Below, one piece after another: positions 19,260-29,049 of a DNA stretch of 64,000 bases. Where the stretch lies: the NCBI RefSeq assembly GCF_002287065.1, contig NZ_NSJZ01000004.1, positions 186,001 to 250,000 of the forward strand, written 5' to 3'. Both the position numbers and the translations under genes were made by a program. The number at the start of each line of letters is the position of its first letter. The stretch's first letter is position 1. Under the pieces are notes generated by a model. The model made no database searches. It was not told where the DNA came from and worked only from the letters and a program-made list of their open reading frames with translations. Source of the stretch: Paracoccus salipaludis (lineage in GTDB: Bacteria > Pseudomonadota > Alphaproteobacteria > Rhodobacterales > Rhodobacteraceae).

Positions 19260-20441
19260 ATGGCATCCCCCGAGCGGTTTTCGAACCTGCCGGACTATGC
19301 GTTTCCGCGCCTGCGGAAGCTCTTGTCCGACGTGGCCCCCGGCCCCGATCCGATCGTCATGACGATCGGCGAGCCGCGCCACGGCATCCCCGATTTCGTG
19401 GCCCCCATCCTGTCGCGGACCGTGGAAGAACTGGGGAAATACCCGCCGAACGAGGGCACGCCGCAGCTGCTGGCCGCGATCTCGGGCTGGCTTCGCGCGC
19501 GCCACGGGATCGAGGTGCCGCCCGAAGGCATCACAAGCGTCAACGGCACGCGCGAGGGGCTGTTCAACGCGGCCCTCGCCCTTTGCCCGGAACGCAAGAA
19601 CGGCGCGGTGCCGCGAATCCTCGTGCCGAATCCCTTCTACCAGGTCTATGCCGTCGCGGCGGCCGCCGTGGGCGCCGAGCCGGTCTTCGTCAACGCGACC
19701 GGGGCGACCGGCCACCTGCCCGATTTCGCCGCGCTGGACCGGGCCACGCTGGACGCCGCCGCCATCTGCTATCTCTGCTCGCCCGCGAATCCCCAGGGCG
19801 CGGTCGCGGACCGCGACTACCTGGAACGCCTGGTGGAACTGGCCGAGCGGCACGACTTCCTGATCTTCGCCGACGAATGCTATTCCGAGATCTGGCGGAC
19901 CGCGCCTCCGCCCGGCGCCCTGGCCGTCGCCATGGGAATGGGGCTGGGCCACCGGGTCATCATGTTCAACTCGCTGTCGAAGCGGTCGAACCTGCCCGGC
20001 CTGCGCTCGGGCTTCGTGGCGGGCGCGGCAGAGCACATCGCGCGGCTGCGGACGCTGCGCAGCTATTCCGGCGCGCCGGTTCCCCTGCCCCACCAGCGCG
20101 TCAGCGAGGCGGCCTGGGCCGACGAGGCGCATGTCGGGGCGAACCGCGCGCTTTACCAGGAGAAATACGCCATCGCCGACCGCGTTTTCGGCAATGTGCC
20201 GGGCTATGTCCCGCCGGAGGGGGGCTTCTTCCTGTGGCTGCCCGCCGAGGATGGCGAGGCCGCCGCCCGCAGGCTGTGGGCCGAGGCGGGGGTGCAGGTG
20301 CTGCCCGGCGCCTATCTGTCGCGCGACACCGCCGAGGGCAATCCGGGCAAGGGCTACATCCGCGTGGCGCTGGTGGGTCCGGCCGGGGAAACCGAGGATG
20401 CGCTGACCCGCATCCGCGACACGCTGTATGGGAAAGGGTAA
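19260..20441 (+). CDS. PLP-dependent aminotransferase class I/II (DapC-like)
   Basis: Fold-type I aminotransferase of 393 residues. Landmarks are [25 protein letters not shown], the [11 protein letters not shown]-like substrate loop, [18 protein letters not shown] and the PLP-lysine motif [15 protein letters not shown] (about residue 240). The sequence resembles N-succinyl-diaminopimelate aminotransferases (DapC) of alphaproteobacteria, which would place it in lysine and DAP synthesis, but substrate prediction in this family is weak. ftsK starts eight bases after its stop. Confidence 0.85.
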   Translation: MASPERFSNLPDYAFPRLRKLLSDVAPGPDPIVMTIGEPRHGIPDFVAPILSRTVEELGKYPPNEGTPQLLAAISGWLRARHGIEVPPEGITSVNGTREGLFNAALALCPERKNGAVPRILVPNPFYQVYAVAAAAVGAEPVFVNATGATGHLPDFAALDRATLDAAAICYLCSPANPQGAVADRDYLERLVELAERHDFLIFADECYSEIWRTAPPPGALAVAMGMGLGHRVIMFNSLSKRSNLPGLRSGFVAGAAEHIARLRTLRSYSGAPVPLPHQRVSEAAWADEAHVGANRALYQEKYAIADRVFGNVPGYVPPEGGFFLWLPAEDGEAAARRLWAEAGVQVLPGAYLSRDTAEGNPGKGYIRVALVGPAGETEDALTRIRDTLYGKG

Positions 20442-20448
20442 ACGGGGC

Positions 20449-23103
20449 ATGGCCAGCTGGCAGGCGAAACACCGCGATCCGCTGTTCGACCAGTCCACGC
20501 AGGTGGCGCTGGAACGACGGGTCAAGGAACTGGTCGGCGCGGGCCTGATCGTCGCGGGCGTGCTGGTCGCCATCATGCTGTTTTCCTTCAACCCCGACGA
20601 TCCGGGCGTGGGCACCGCGACCGATCAGCCGGCGCAGAACCTGCTGGGCCGGGTCGGGGCCTACATCGCCTCGGCGCTGTTCATGATCGTGGGCCTGGGC
20701 AGCTGGATGCTGGCCGTCTCGGGCATCGTCTGGGGCCTGCGGCTGATGCTGCACCGGGGCGAGGAGCGGCTGCTGCGCGGCGTCTTCACGCCGATCGCCA
20801 TGGTCGTGGCCTCGCTGCACGCCTCGTCGATGGTCCCGCCGCCGGACTGGACGCAGAGCTTCGGCATGGGCGGGCACCTGGGCGACATGCTGATGGGGGG
20901 GATGATCGGCATCCTGCCCTTCAGCGCCGCCGTGGGACTGAAGATCCTGGCGCTGCTGACCGCTGCCGGGGCAGTGGCCATGGCGGCCTTCGTGCTGGGC
21001 TTCGACCGGCGCGAGCTGATGGGGATCGGCCGCTTTCTCGCCACGGGGCTGGCCACCGCCTATGACCTCGCCATGACGGCGGTGGGGCACGGGGCCTCGG
21101 CCTCGGTGGCCGCCGCGCGCGAGGTCCGCCGCCGGGCCGAGGCGCGCCGCCGCCGCATGGCCGGCGAGGAAGCGCCCGCCGAGCTTGCGCCCGAAGCCCA
21201 GTCCCGGACCCCCGCGCAGGCCATGTTCTCGCGCCTGCGCGGCACCGCCCCCCTGCCCCCGGCCGAGGACGCGGTCCTGCCCCCTGAACTGGTCGAGCCC
21301 GCCCCGCAGTATGACGAGGCGCCCCCCGCGCCCGATGCGCAGGTCGTCCGCGAGCGGATCACCGAGGCCATCCGCCACCATCACGAGCCCGCGCCCGAGA
21401 TCCCGGTCGAGCCTGACGGCCGCTCGGTCCTTTCGGCGGTCACCGCCCGGCTGACGGGACGCGCGCAATCGGTCCCGCCCGTCCCCCCGGCGCCGCCCAC
21501 GGACACCTCGCGCGTGGTGATGCCGCCCGCGCGGCAGCTTGCGCCCTCGCGCCAGGCGATGGCCGAGGCGCAGCCGGGGCTGGGCTTCGACAGCGCCGCC
21601 GTCGCCTACGAGCGCCCGCCCCTGTCGCTGCTGGCCGCCCCCGGCACCATCGAGCGCCACATGGCGAGCCCCGAGGCCCTGGCCGAGAACGCCCGGATGC
21701 TGGAAGCCGTGCTGGACGACTATGGCGTCAAGGGCCAGATCACCGCCGTCCATCCTGGCCCCGTGGTCACGCTTTACGAACTGGAACCCGCGCCCGGCCT
21801 GAAGGCCAGCCGCGTCATCGGGCTGGCCGACGACATCGCGCGCTCGATGTCGGCGCTGTCGGCCCGCGTCTCGACCGTCCCGGGCCGCACCGTGATCGGG
21901 ATCGAGCTTCCGAACCAGCGCCGCGAAAAGGTCGTGCTGCGCGAGATCCTGTCGGCCAGCGCCTTCGGCGACAGCTCGGTGCCCCTGCCGCTGGCGCTGG
22001 GCAAGGACATCGGCGGCGAGCCGGTGGTGGCCAACCTCGCCAAGATGCCGCACCTGCTGATCGCGGGCACCACCGGCTCGGGGAAATCCGTCGCCATCAA
22101 CACGATGATCCTGTCACTTCTCTACAAGCTGACGCCCGAGGAATGCCGGCTGATCATGATCGACCCCAAGATGCTGGAACTGTCGGTCTACGACGGCATC
22201 CCGCATCTGCTGTCCCCCGTCGTGACCGACCCCAAGAAGGCCGTGGTGGCCCTGAAATGGGTCGTGTCCGAGATGGAGGAACGCTACCGCAAGATGTCCA
22301 AGATGGGCGTGCGCAACATCGAGGGCTACAACAGCCGCGTACGCGAGGCGCTGTCGCGGGGCGAGCTGTTCCGGCGCACCATGCAGACGGGCTTTGACGA
22401 GGAAACGGGCGAACCCGTCTTCGAGACCGAGGAATTCCAGCCCGAAACCTTCCCCTATATCGTCGTGATCGTGGACGAGATGGCCGACCTGATGATGGTC
22501 GCGGGGAAAGAGATCGAGGCCTGCATCCAGCGCCTCGCCCAGATGGCGCGGGCCTCGGGCATCCATATCGTCATGGCGACGCAGCGCCCCTCGGTCGATG
22601 TGATCACCGGCACGATCAAGGCGAACTTCCCGACCCGGATCTCCTTCCAGGTCACCTCCAAGATCGATTCGCGCACGATCCTCGGCGAACAGGGGGCCGA
22701 GCAGCTTCTGGGCATGGGCGACATGCTCTACATGGCCGGGGGCAGCCGCATCACCCGTGTCCACGGGCCGTTCGTCAGCGACGAGGAGGTGGAGGAGGTC
22801 GTCAACCACCTCAAGTCCTTCGGGCCGCCGCAATATGTGTCCAACGTGGTCGAAAGCCCCGAGGACGAGCGCGACGCCGAGATCGACGCGATCCTGGCCT
22901 CGGACGGCTCGGACGACGCGCTTTACGACCAGGCGGTGGCGATCGTGGCCAAGGACCGCAAGTGTTCCACCAGCTACATCCAGCGCAAGCTCGCCATCGG
23001 CTACAACAAGGCCGCCCGCCTCGTCGAGCAGATGGAGGAGCAGGGCGTCGTGAGCCCGGCCAACCACGTCGGCAAGCGCGAGGTCCTGGTGCCCGAGGTC
23101 TGA
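20449..23103 (+). CDS. ftsK: DNA translocase FtsK
   Basis: Septum-located motor that pumps chromosomal DNA during division and activates XerCD at dif. The ATG at 20449 gives 884 residues and has GGAAAGGG at 20431-20438; an in-frame ATG at 20428 overlaps the preceding gene and is less likely. Four N-terminal membrane helices ([15 protein letters not shown] onward) are followed by a Pro/Ala-rich linker. The RecA-like motor has Walker [16 protein letters not shown] (about residue 540), Walker [14 protein letters not shown], and [20 protein letters not shown]. The gamma winged-helix DNA-reading domain ends the protein ([24 protein letters not shown]). Confidence 0.95.
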   Translation: MASWQAKHRDPLFDQSTQVALERRVKELVGAGLIVAGVLVAIMLFSFNPDDPGVGTATDQPAQNLLGRVGAYIASALFMIVGLGSWMLAVSGIVWGLRLMLHRGEERLLRGVFTPIAMVVASLHASSMVPPPDWTQSFGMGGHLGDMLMGGMIGILPFSAAVGLKILALLTAAGAVAMAAFVLGFDRRELMGIGRFLATGLATAYDLAMTAVGHGASASVAAAREVRRRAEARRRRMAGEEAPAELAPEAQSRTPAQAMFSRLRGTAPLPPAEDAVLPPELVEPAPQYDEAPPAPDAQVVRERITEAIRHHHEPAPEIPVEPDGRSVLSAVTARLTGRAQSVPPVPPAPPTDTSRVVMPPARQLAPSRQAMAEAQPGLGFDSAAVAYERPPLSLLAAPGTIERHMASPEALAENARMLEAVLDDYGVKGQITAVHPGPVVTLYELEPAPGLKASRVIGLADDIARSMSALSARVSTVPGRTVIGIELPNQRREKVVLREILSASAFGDSSVPLPLALGKDIGGEPVVANLAKMPHLLIAGTTGSGKSVAINTMILSLLYKLTPEECRLIMIDPKMLELSVYDGIPHLLSPVVTDPKKAVVALKWVVSEMEERYRKMSKMGVRNIEGYNSRVREALSRGELFRRTMQTGFDEETGEPVFETEEFQPETFPYIVVIVDEMADLMMVAGKEIEACIQRLAQMARASGIHIVMATQRPSVDVITGTIKANFPTRISFQVTSKIDSRTILGEQGAEQLLGMGDMLYMAGGSRITRVHGPFVSDEEVEEVVNHLKSFGPPQYVSNVVESPEDERDAEIDAILASDGSDDALYDQAVAIVAKDRKCSTSYIQRKLAIGYNKAARLVEQMEEQGVVSPANHVGKREVLVPEV

Positions 23104-23109
23104 CCCCGG

Positions 23110-23931
23110 ATGCCCTACTGGCAGGTCCATTTCCTGAACGCCCGCCACGCCCTGACCGGCATCATGCCCGAGGTCCGCGCGGCAGTGGCCGATGCGGTGG
23201 CGCGGGTTTCGGACCATCTGGAACTGCCCGACTTCGACCTCGTGGTGCGGGCGGGTGAGGGCGGGTCCGACTGGGGCGTCACGGGCGCTGCGCCTGCGCC
23301 GGGGATGGTCGAGCTGACCCTGTCGCCCGCGCGATTCGCCCACGACCTGACAGTGCGGCGGATGCTGCGCGAACTGCACCACATCGCCCGCTGGGACGGG
23401 CCCGGCTACGGCCGGTCCCTGGGCGAAGTTCTGGTCAGCGAAGGCCTGGCCGGTCATTTCGTGTCCCGGCTGCTGGGCGGGCCGCCCGATCCCTGGGATG
23501 TGACCACGCCGCCCTCGGGGCTGGCGAAGCGGGCGATGACGGAATGGGCCTGGCGCGACCTCGATCGTGGACTGTGGTTCGAGGGCCGCGGCAACATCCG
23601 CAAATGGGCGGGCTACGGTCTCGCGCACCGGCTGCTGGCCGAGCACCTGTCGCGCGAACCGGATCTGGAAGCCGCCGACCTGGTCCATATCCCGGCCGAG
23701 GCGCTGCGCCCGGCCATGCGGCGGCTGAGCGGCGCGCCCGAGGCCGGGCCGGACCCCGACGCCCCGGCGCAGGAACCTGCCGGCGAAGCGCCGGGCGAGG
23801 ACGCCCCCCCGCGTCCCGACGCGGGGCCGCAGCCGCCCGCCGAGGACGCGCAGGAAACAGGTGCCTTGCCCCGGACTTCGGTCCCGCCTGCCGAGGGCGC
23901 CGAGGAAACGGAGCCGCCCGAGCAGGCCTGA
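23110..23931 (+). CDS. DUF2268-type putative zinc-protease-like protein
   Basis: A 273-residue soluble protein. The core (residues 1-200) resembles DUF2268, proposed to be Zn-dependent proteases. The expected HExxH site appears here as RELHH (in MLRELHHIARWDG), so the first zinc ligand is an arginine, although a downstream glutamate (LVSEGLAGHF) is present. The last 50 residues are a low-complexity Ala/Pro/Glu-rich tail. It starts six bases after ftsK and is probably co-transcribed. Function unknown; catalytic activity is doubtful. Confidence 0.65.
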   Translation: MPYWQVHFLNARHALTGIMPEVRAAVADAVARVSDHLELPDFDLVVRAGEGGSDWGVTGAAPAPGMVELTLSPARFAHDLTVRRMLRELHHIARWDGPGYGRSLGEVLVSEGLAGHFVSRLLGGPPDPWDVTTPPSGLAKRAMTEWAWRDLDRGLWFEGRGNIRKWAGYGLAHRLLAEHLSREPDLEAADLVHIPAEALRPAMRRLSGAPEAGPDPDAPAQEPAGEAPGEDAPPRPDAGPQPPAEDAQETGALPRTSVPPAEGAEETEPPEQA

Positions 23932-23932
23932 C

Positions 23933-24547
23933 CTACCGCCTTCGTGGCTGGTAAAGCGCACCCATTGCCAGTCCGGCCAGGGCGCCGCCCAGGTGGGCCT
24001 GCCAGGCGATGTTCGGCACGGCCAGTGTCAGCGCCACGTTCAGCAGCACGAACTGCAGGACCGGCCCCATGAGCGGGCGCAGGCTGCCGCCCTTGCCCAG
24101 CTGGATGCGGGCGGCGATGGCGATCTCGGCCCCTGCCAACCCGAAGATCGCACCCGAGGCGCCCACCACGGGAAGCGGGCTGTCGGACAGCCACAGCTGC
24201 ACCAGCCCTGCCGCGACCTGCGCCACGAAATACAGCGCCACCATGGCTGCCCCGGACATGGCGACGGACAGCGAGCGGGCAAGCACGTAAAGCGCCAGCA
24301 TGTTCATTCCCAGGTGCAGAAGCCCGCCATGGAGGAAGCCGTAGGTCAGGAACATCGTCACCTGCTGGCCCGGGAACATCGGCCGGACGTCCCCGAGCAG
24401 ATCCGGCCACAGCGCCCCGTGCAGCATCACCCATCCGTCCCAGGCGGGTATCAGCATTGCCAGCTGGACCGCCACGCAGGCCAGGATGACCCCCAGGAAG
24501 ACGCGGGGGACGGACGGACGGGGGAAGGTCTGGATCGGCTCGGTCAT
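23933..24547 (-). CDS. Rhomboid family intramembrane serine protease
   Basis: Six-helix membrane protease of 204 residues. The catalytic serine is in VVGASGAIFGLAG and the histidine in WQAHLGGALAGLAMG. The HGGLLHLGMNMLALY segment corresponds to the conserved TM2 histidine/asparagine region. The ATG at 24547 is chosen because the open frame further upstream (to 24862) has no homology. It converges with the DUF2268 gene at one-base distance and follows the L,D-transpeptidase gene by 37 bases on the same strand. Confidence 0.88.
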   Translation of the reverse strand: MTEPIQTFPRPSVPRVFLGVILACVAVQLAMLIPAWDGWVMLHGALWPDLLGDVRPMFPGQQVTMFLTYGFLHGGLLHLGMNMLALYVLARSLSVAMSGAAMVALYFVAQVAAGLVQLWLSDSPLPVVGASGAIFGLAGAEIAIAARIQLGKGGSLRPLMGPVLQFVLLNVALTLAVPNIAWQAHLGGALAGLAMGALYQPRRR

Positions 24548-24584
24548 GGAAACAGCATAAGGCCGGATCGGGCGGCGGGAAGCC

Positions 24585-25136
24585 TCATGCCGCCTGCGCC
24601 ACGGCCCCGCGGCGGCCAAGGCGACCCGAGAGCGTTTCGGGCACGACCAGCCGCGTGCCGGGCGCGGCCTCGGCGGCCAGCCGGACCAGGTCGCGCCGGG
24701 CGAAGGCGATGCAGCCCGCCGTGGGATAGCGCGGCCGCCGCCACTGGTGCAGGAAGATGGCCGAGCCCTTCCCGGCCCTCGCCTCGGGCCAGTTCCAGTC
24801 GGTGACCAGCACCAGATCATACAGCGGGTCTGCCCGCCGCAGCCGTTCATGGCTGGCGGCAAAGGGCGAGCGCACCCAGTGGTTATAGGCGGGATGGCCG
24901 CTGTCGTCGCACCAAAGGTCCTGCGGGCCGATGGGCTCGGCCCAGGGCGCGGGCCGCGCGATGCGGTCGGGCCGGAAAAGCAGCCCGACGATCCGGTGGA
25001 CCCCGGCCGGGGTGGCGCCGTCGCCCTCGCGCTTGGCGGCCGAGACGCCGCCCCGGCCGATGCTGCAGGGGATCAGGCGGCCCGCGAAGCGGAGGCCCGC
25101 AGGGGTCAGCACCATGTCCTCGGGGCCGGGAATCAT
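24585..25136 (-). CDS. L,D-transpeptidase (YkuD domain)
   Basis: Peptidoglycan-modifying enzyme of 183 residues. The YkuD active-site motif is seen as FLHQWRRPRYPTAGCIAF, with the histidine, and the nucleophilic cysteine in the GC pair near residue 142. No clear signal peptide is present, as in a group of short alphaproteobacterial members; the YcbB/ErfK type is longer. Its ATG overlaps the ribA stop by four bases (ATGA), so the two genes are translationally coupled although their roles are unrelated. Confidence 0.83.
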   Translation of the reverse strand: MIPGPEDMVLTPAGLRFAGRLIPCSIGRGGVSAAKREGDGATPAGVHRIVGLLFRPDRIARPAPWAEPIGPQDLWCDDSGHPAYNHWVRSPFAASHERLRRADPLYDLVLVTDWNWPEARAGKGSAIFLHQWRRPRYPTAGCIAFARRDLVRLAAEAAPGTRLVVPETLSGRLGRRGAVAQAA

Positions 25137-26194
25137 AGCAGGTGCCCCGACTTGTCGCGCTTGACGGAAAGGTAGGCGTCGTTCCAGCGGTTGCGGCCGA
25201 CCTGCAGGGGGACGCGATCGACCACGCGGATGCCGTGGCCTTCCATCATCGCCACCTTGCGCGGGTTGTTGGTCATCAGCCGCACCGCCGAAAACCCGAG
25301 CTGCCGCAGCATCGCGGCGCCCAGGCGGAAGTCGCGCTCGTCATCCTCGAAGCCCAGCCGGTGGTTGGCCTGCACCGTGTCGAAGCCCTGTGCCTGCAGG
25401 TCATAGGCGCGCATCTTGTTGGCCAGCCCGATGCCCCGGCCTTCCTGGTTCAGATACAGCAGCACCCCTGCCCCTTCCGCCCCCATCGCGGAAAGCGCCG
25501 CGTGCAACTGGGGCCCGCAGTCGCACTTGAGGCTGCCCAGCACGTCGCCGGTGAAGCAGGCCGAATGCAGCCGCGCCAGAACGGGGGCGTCGCGGGGCGG
25601 ATCGCCGATCTCGACGGCGTAATGCTCGGACCCGCCGTCCTCGGCGCGCAGGATGTGCAGGCGCGTGTGCTCGGCCGCCGCGATGGGCAGGCGCGCTGCG
25701 GCGACAGGGGCCAGTGCCGTCTCAGCGGCAAGTTGCGCAAGCACGGGGCCGGCGGGCAGGACCGTCAGGCCCGGGGGCGGCTCGGCCACGGGCACCATCA
25801 GCACCGCGGGCAGAAGCTCGGCCGATTTCGCCAGCGCCAGCGCCGCGCGGTGGGGGGCGGCCTCGCCCTCGCGCCGGGTGAACAGCGGACCCTTCATCGG
25901 CACCCGCAGGTCGTCGGCGGGGTCGGCGACCGCCCGCAGCCAGGAAAGGTCGGCCTCGCCCGGCACCTCGACCCGCGCGAGATCGCCGTCATAGGCCCGC
26001 GCCTTCAGCGTCTCGGCCCGGCGCGCGGTCAGCGCCAGCACGGGCCTGCCGAAGGCCCGCAGGGCCGCCAGCCGGCCAGGCGACAGCGTTTCCACCGCCG
26101 CGGCCAGCTGGCCGTCGATCACGACCGGCAGCCCCACCCGCAGATCGGTGCGGGCGCGGCTGATCGTCTCGGTCAGGGTGGGCAGCAGGGACAT
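25133..26194 (-). CDS. ribA: GTP cyclohydrolase II (with N-terminal extension)
   Basis: Zinc enzyme that opens GTP in the first step of riboflavin synthesis. The catalytic domain is residues 155-353: zinc cysteines in ARLHSACFTGDVLGSLKCDCG, EGRGIGLANKMRAYDLQ, and the C-terminal MTNNPRKVAMM. The first 150 residues are an extension not seen in the 200-residue enterobacterial RibA; they do not show the DHBP-synthase motifs and could be a degenerate RibB-like domain. The ATG at 26194 was chosen because homology starts there. The 135-base gap to cenR is divergent. Confidence 0.9.
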   Translation of the reverse strand: MSLLPTLTETISRARTDLRVGLPVVIDGQLAAAVETLSPGRLAALRAFGRPVLALTARRAETLKARAYDGDLARVEVPGEADLSWLRAVADPADDLRVPMKGPLFTRREGEAAPHRAALALAKSAELLPAVLMVPVAEPPPGLTVLPAGPVLAQLAAETALAPVAAARLPIAAAEHTRLHILRAEDGGSEHYAVEIGDPPRDAPVLARLHSACFTGDVLGSLKCDCGPQLHAALSAMGAEGAGVLLYLNQEGRGIGLANKMRAYDLQAQGFDTVQANHRLGFEDDERDFRLGAAMLRQLGFSAVRLMTNNPRKVAMMEGHGIRVVDRVPLQVGRNRWNDAYLSVKRDKSGHLL

Positions 26195-26209
26195 CGGGCC
26201 ATAGATCCT

Positions 26210-26262
26210 GAAACATTCCGTAACATAAGGGCGCCCGGCCACAACTGCTTGTGAGAAACATT
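26210..26262. promoter_or_regulatory. Direct repeat GAAACATT between ribA and cenR
   Basis: GAAACATT occurs at 26210-26217 and again at 26255-26262 in a divergent intergenic region. It could be a regulator site, perhaps for CenR itself, but this is a guess. Confidence 0.2.
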
Positions 26263-26329
26263 GCAAGCCGCTGGACGCGGGCGCCAGCGGAGCCATCTTC
26301 CCCGCAAACGCCACCCGAAGGAGGTTCCC

Positions 26330-27016
26330 ATGGCCGGACTGAAGAAGATCCTGCTTGTCGACGACGAGGAAGACCTGCGCGAGGCGCTGGCCGAGCAGCT
26401 GGTCGCCACCGAGGATTTCGACGTCTTCGAGGCGGGCAGCGGGGCCGAGGCCATCGAGAAGACCAAGGGCGCCATCTTCGACCTGGTGGTGCTGGACGTG
26501 GGCCTGCCCGACACCGACGGGCGCGAGCTGTGCAAGCGGATGCGCAAGCAGGGCGTGAAATGCCCCATCGTCATGCTGACCGGCCACGACACGGACGCCG
26601 ACACCATCCTGGGGCTGGATTCCGGGGCCAACGACTACATCACCAAGCCGTTCAAGTTCCCGGTCCTGCTGGCCCGCCTGCGCGCGCAGCTTCGCACGCA
26701 CGAGCAGTCCGAGGACGCGATCTTCCAGCTTGGGCCCTATACCTTCAAGCCCTCGATGAAGATGCTGATCGACGGCAAGGACCGGAAGATCCGCCTGACC
26801 GAGAAGGAAACCAACATCCTCAAGTTCCTGTACCGCGCGCAGGACGGGGTGGTGCCGCGCGACGTGCTGCTGCACGAGGTCTGGGGCTACAACGCGGGCG
26901 TCACGACCCACACGCTGGAAACCCACATCTACCGCCTGCGCCAGAAGATCGAGCCCGATCCCTCGAACGCGCGGCTTTTGGTGACGGAAAGCGGCGGCTA
27001 CCGGCTGGTGGCGTGA
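26330..27016 (+). CDS. cenR: OmpR-family response regulator, CenR-like
   Basis: Two-component regulator of 228 residues. The receiver domain (1-120) has the acidic pair in VDDEEDLRE, the phospho-aspartate in LVVLDVGLPDTDG (about residue 53), the conserved T in MLTGHD and K in ITKPFKF. The winged-helix DNA-binding domain follows, with THTLETHIYRLRQKIE as the recognition helix. Length and sequence resemble CenR, an essential envelope regulator of alphaproteobacteria, though the assignment is from memory. An AAGGAGG site sits at 26318-26324. No kinase gene is adjacent. A strong terminator follows. Confidence 0.8.
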   Translation: MAGLKKILLVDDEEDLREALAEQLVATEDFDVFEAGSGAEAIEKTKGAIFDLVVLDVGLPDTDGRELCKRMRKQGVKCPIVMLTGHDTDADTILGLDSGANDYITKPFKFPVLLARLRAQLRTHEQSEDAIFQLGPYTFKPSMKMLIDGKDRKIRLTEKETNILKFLYRAQDGVVPRDVLLHEVWGYNAGVTTHTLETHIYRLRQKIEPDPSNARLLVTESGGYRLVA

Positions 27017-27120
27017 TTTATTTGCGCGAAAGCCCGGAACCAGCTTCGCAGCCGCGGGTTGATCGAGGGAAGCCCAGTGGCCGGGGACGCGGCCACATTC
27101 CTCCCTCCCTGTCTCACTGG

Positions 27121-27146
27121 CCCCGGCATCTCGCCGGGGTTTTTTT
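27121..27146 (+). terminator. Rho-independent terminator after cenR
   Basis: CCCCGGC (27121-27127) pairs with GCCGGGG (27133-27139), followed by seven Ts. Confidence 0.9.
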
Positions 27147-27168
27147 CTGGGCGCCTGTGTCTGCGCGC

Positions 27169-28143
27169 TCAGCCGCGGCCGTGGGGCTGGTCCCAGTCGA
27201 TCACAGGATTGATCGGGATCAGCCCGTGCGGGTTCAGGTCGGGATGGCTGCGATAGTAGTGGTGGGTGATGTGGTCCTGCCGGACGGTGGGGGCGATGCC
27301 CGGCATCTGGTAAAGCTCGCGCGTCCAGGCCCAGAGGTCCGGATAGTCGCGCAGCCACTGGCGGTTGCACTTGAAATGCGTGTGATAGACCGTGTCGAAG
27401 CGCACGGCGCTGGTGAACATCCGCCAGTCGGCCTCGGTCAGCCGGTCCCCGGTCAGGTAGCGGTTGCGGGACAGCACGTCGTCGGCCCATGCCATCGTCT
27501 CGAAGACGGGCCCGATGGCCTCGTCATAGGCCTCCTGCCGGGCGGCGAAGCCCGCGCGATAGACCCCGTTGTTGAAGTTCGGATAAACGCGGTCGTTCAC
27601 GGCCTCGATGGCGTCGCGCAGGTCCTCGGGCCAGTAATGCGTGTCATTGCCGGTCAGCGCGTCGAAGGCGCTGTCGAACATGCGGATGATCTCGCTCGAT
27701 TCGTTGGAAACGATGGTGTTCCTCTGCTTGTCCCAGAGGACCGGCACCGTGACCTTGCCCGTCATGTGCGGATCGGCGCGCAGGTAGATGTCGCGCAGGA
27801 ACCCGGCCCCGAACAGCGGGTCGCCCGTGGCCCCGTCGAAGTCGCTGGCGAAGGTCCAGCCCTCGTCGCCCATGACCGGATGGACCACCGAAACCCCGAT
27901 ATGCGGCGCAAGGCCCTTCAGTTCGCGGAAGATCAGCGTCCGGTGCGCCCAAGGGCAGGCGTAGGAGACGTAAAGGTGATAGCGCCCGCTTTCCGCCGCG
28001 AAGCCGCCCTGCCCCGACGGGCCCGGCGCGCCGTCGGGCGTGATCCAGTTGCGGAAGCCCGCGTTCTGGCGCTTGTAGGCGCCGTCCTTCCTGCTCGCCC
28101 CGATGCTGCCCTTGGTCCAGACCCCGTCCACCAGCTGGTTCAT
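27169..28143 (-). CDS. Glutathionyl-hydroquinone reductase (glutathione S-transferase, YqjG/Ecm4 type)
   Basis: Glutathione-dependent enzyme of 324 residues that reduces glutathionyl-hydroquinones. The catalytic cysteine is in YVSYACPWAHRTLIF (about residue 60). VPVLWDKQRNTIVSNESSEIIRMF forms the glutathione site, and the C-terminal GST helical domain includes LTEADWRMFTSAVRFD. The ATG at 28143 fits the family start; the frame stays open far upstream without homology. It is divergent from xthA with a 39-base gap. Confidence 0.9.
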   Translation of the reverse strand: MNQLVDGVWTKGSIGASRKDGAYKRQNAGFRNWITPDGAPGPSGQGGFAAESGRYHLYVSYACPWAHRTLIFRELKGLAPHIGVSVVHPVMGDEGWTFASDFDGATGDPLFGAGFLRDIYLRADPHMTGKVTVPVLWDKQRNTIVSNESSEIIRMFDSAFDALTGNDTHYWPEDLRDAIEAVNDRVYPNFNNGVYRAGFAARQEAYDEAIGPVFETMAWADDVLSRNRYLTGDRLTEADWRMFTSAVRFDTVYHTHFKCNRQWLRDYPDLWAWTRELYQMPGIAPTVRQDHITHHYYRSHPDLNPHGLIPINPVIDWDQPHGRG

Positions 28144-28182
28144 CGGCTTCCCCTTTCCCGCGCTGCGCGTTAAGTCGCCCCC

Positions 28183-28974
28183 ATGTTCACCATTGCCACC
28201 TGGAACATCAACTCGGTCCGCCTGCGGGCCGGTCTTGTCACCCGTCTGCTGGGCGAGGAAGCCCCGGACATCCTCTGCCTGCAGGAATGCAAGTCGCCGG
28301 TCGAGAAGATGCCCTTCGAGCTGTTTCACGAACTCGGCTACCGCTGGATCGTGGCGCGCGGCCAGCGCGGCTACAACGGCGTCGCGATCATGTCGCGCCT
28401 GCCGATCACGGATGCGGGCGACCGCGACCACGCGGGCCTGGGCCACGCCCGCCACGTCGCGGCGCGGCTGGAGAACGGCGTCACGATCCACAACGTCTAT
28501 GTGCCCGCGGGCGGCGACGTTCCCGACCGGGACCAGAACGTCAAGTTCGGCCAGAAGCTCGACTACCTGACCGACATGCGCGACAGCTTCCATGCCGAGA
28601 AGCCCGAACGGTCCATCCTCGTGGGCGACCTCAACATCGCGCCGATGGAGGACGACGTCTGGTCGCACAAGGCGATGCAGAAGATCGTCAGCCACACGCC
28701 CGTCGAGATCGAGCACCTGGCGCAGGCGCAGGACGCGGGCGGCTGGGTGGACGTGACCCGCAAGGACATCCCCCAGGGCAAGCTTTATTCCTGGTGGAGC
28801 TATCGCGCCCGCGACTGGGACGCGGCCGACAAGGGCCGCCGGCTGGACCACATCTGGGCGACGGGCGACATCGCGCAGGCGGGCCATGCCAGCCGCATCC
28901 TGCGAACGGTGCGGGGATGGGACCAGCCCAGCGACCACGTTCCCGTCTTCGCCTGCTTCGACCTGAGGGTGTAA
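28183..28974 (+). CDS. xthA: Exodeoxyribonuclease III / AP endonuclease
   Basis: Base-excision-repair nuclease of 263 residues in the exonuclease-endonuclease-phosphatase family. Catalytic and metal-binding segments are present: TWNINSVRLR, CLQECKS (metal glutamate), GDLNIAP and the C-terminal SDHVPVFACF, where aspartate and histidine form the active pair. The ATG lies 39 bases from the divergent reductase gene. Confidence 0.93.
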   Translation: MFTIATWNINSVRLRAGLVTRLLGEEAPDILCLQECKSPVEKMPFELFHELGYRWIVARGQRGYNGVAIMSRLPITDAGDRDHAGLGHARHVAARLENGVTIHNVYVPAGGDVPDRDQNVKFGQKLDYLTDMRDSFHAEKPERSILVGDLNIAPMEDDVWSHKAMQKIVSHTPVEIEHLAQAQDAGGWVDVTRKDIPQGKLYSWWSYRARDWDAADKGRRLDHIWATGDIAQAGHASRILRTVRGWDQPSDHVPVFACFDLRV

Positions 28975-29049
28975 GCAAGGCCCCTTCCGGTCTTCCGCCG
29001 CAGCGCCCATATTGCGGCCAAGCACGGAAACAGACCGGGGATCAGGACG

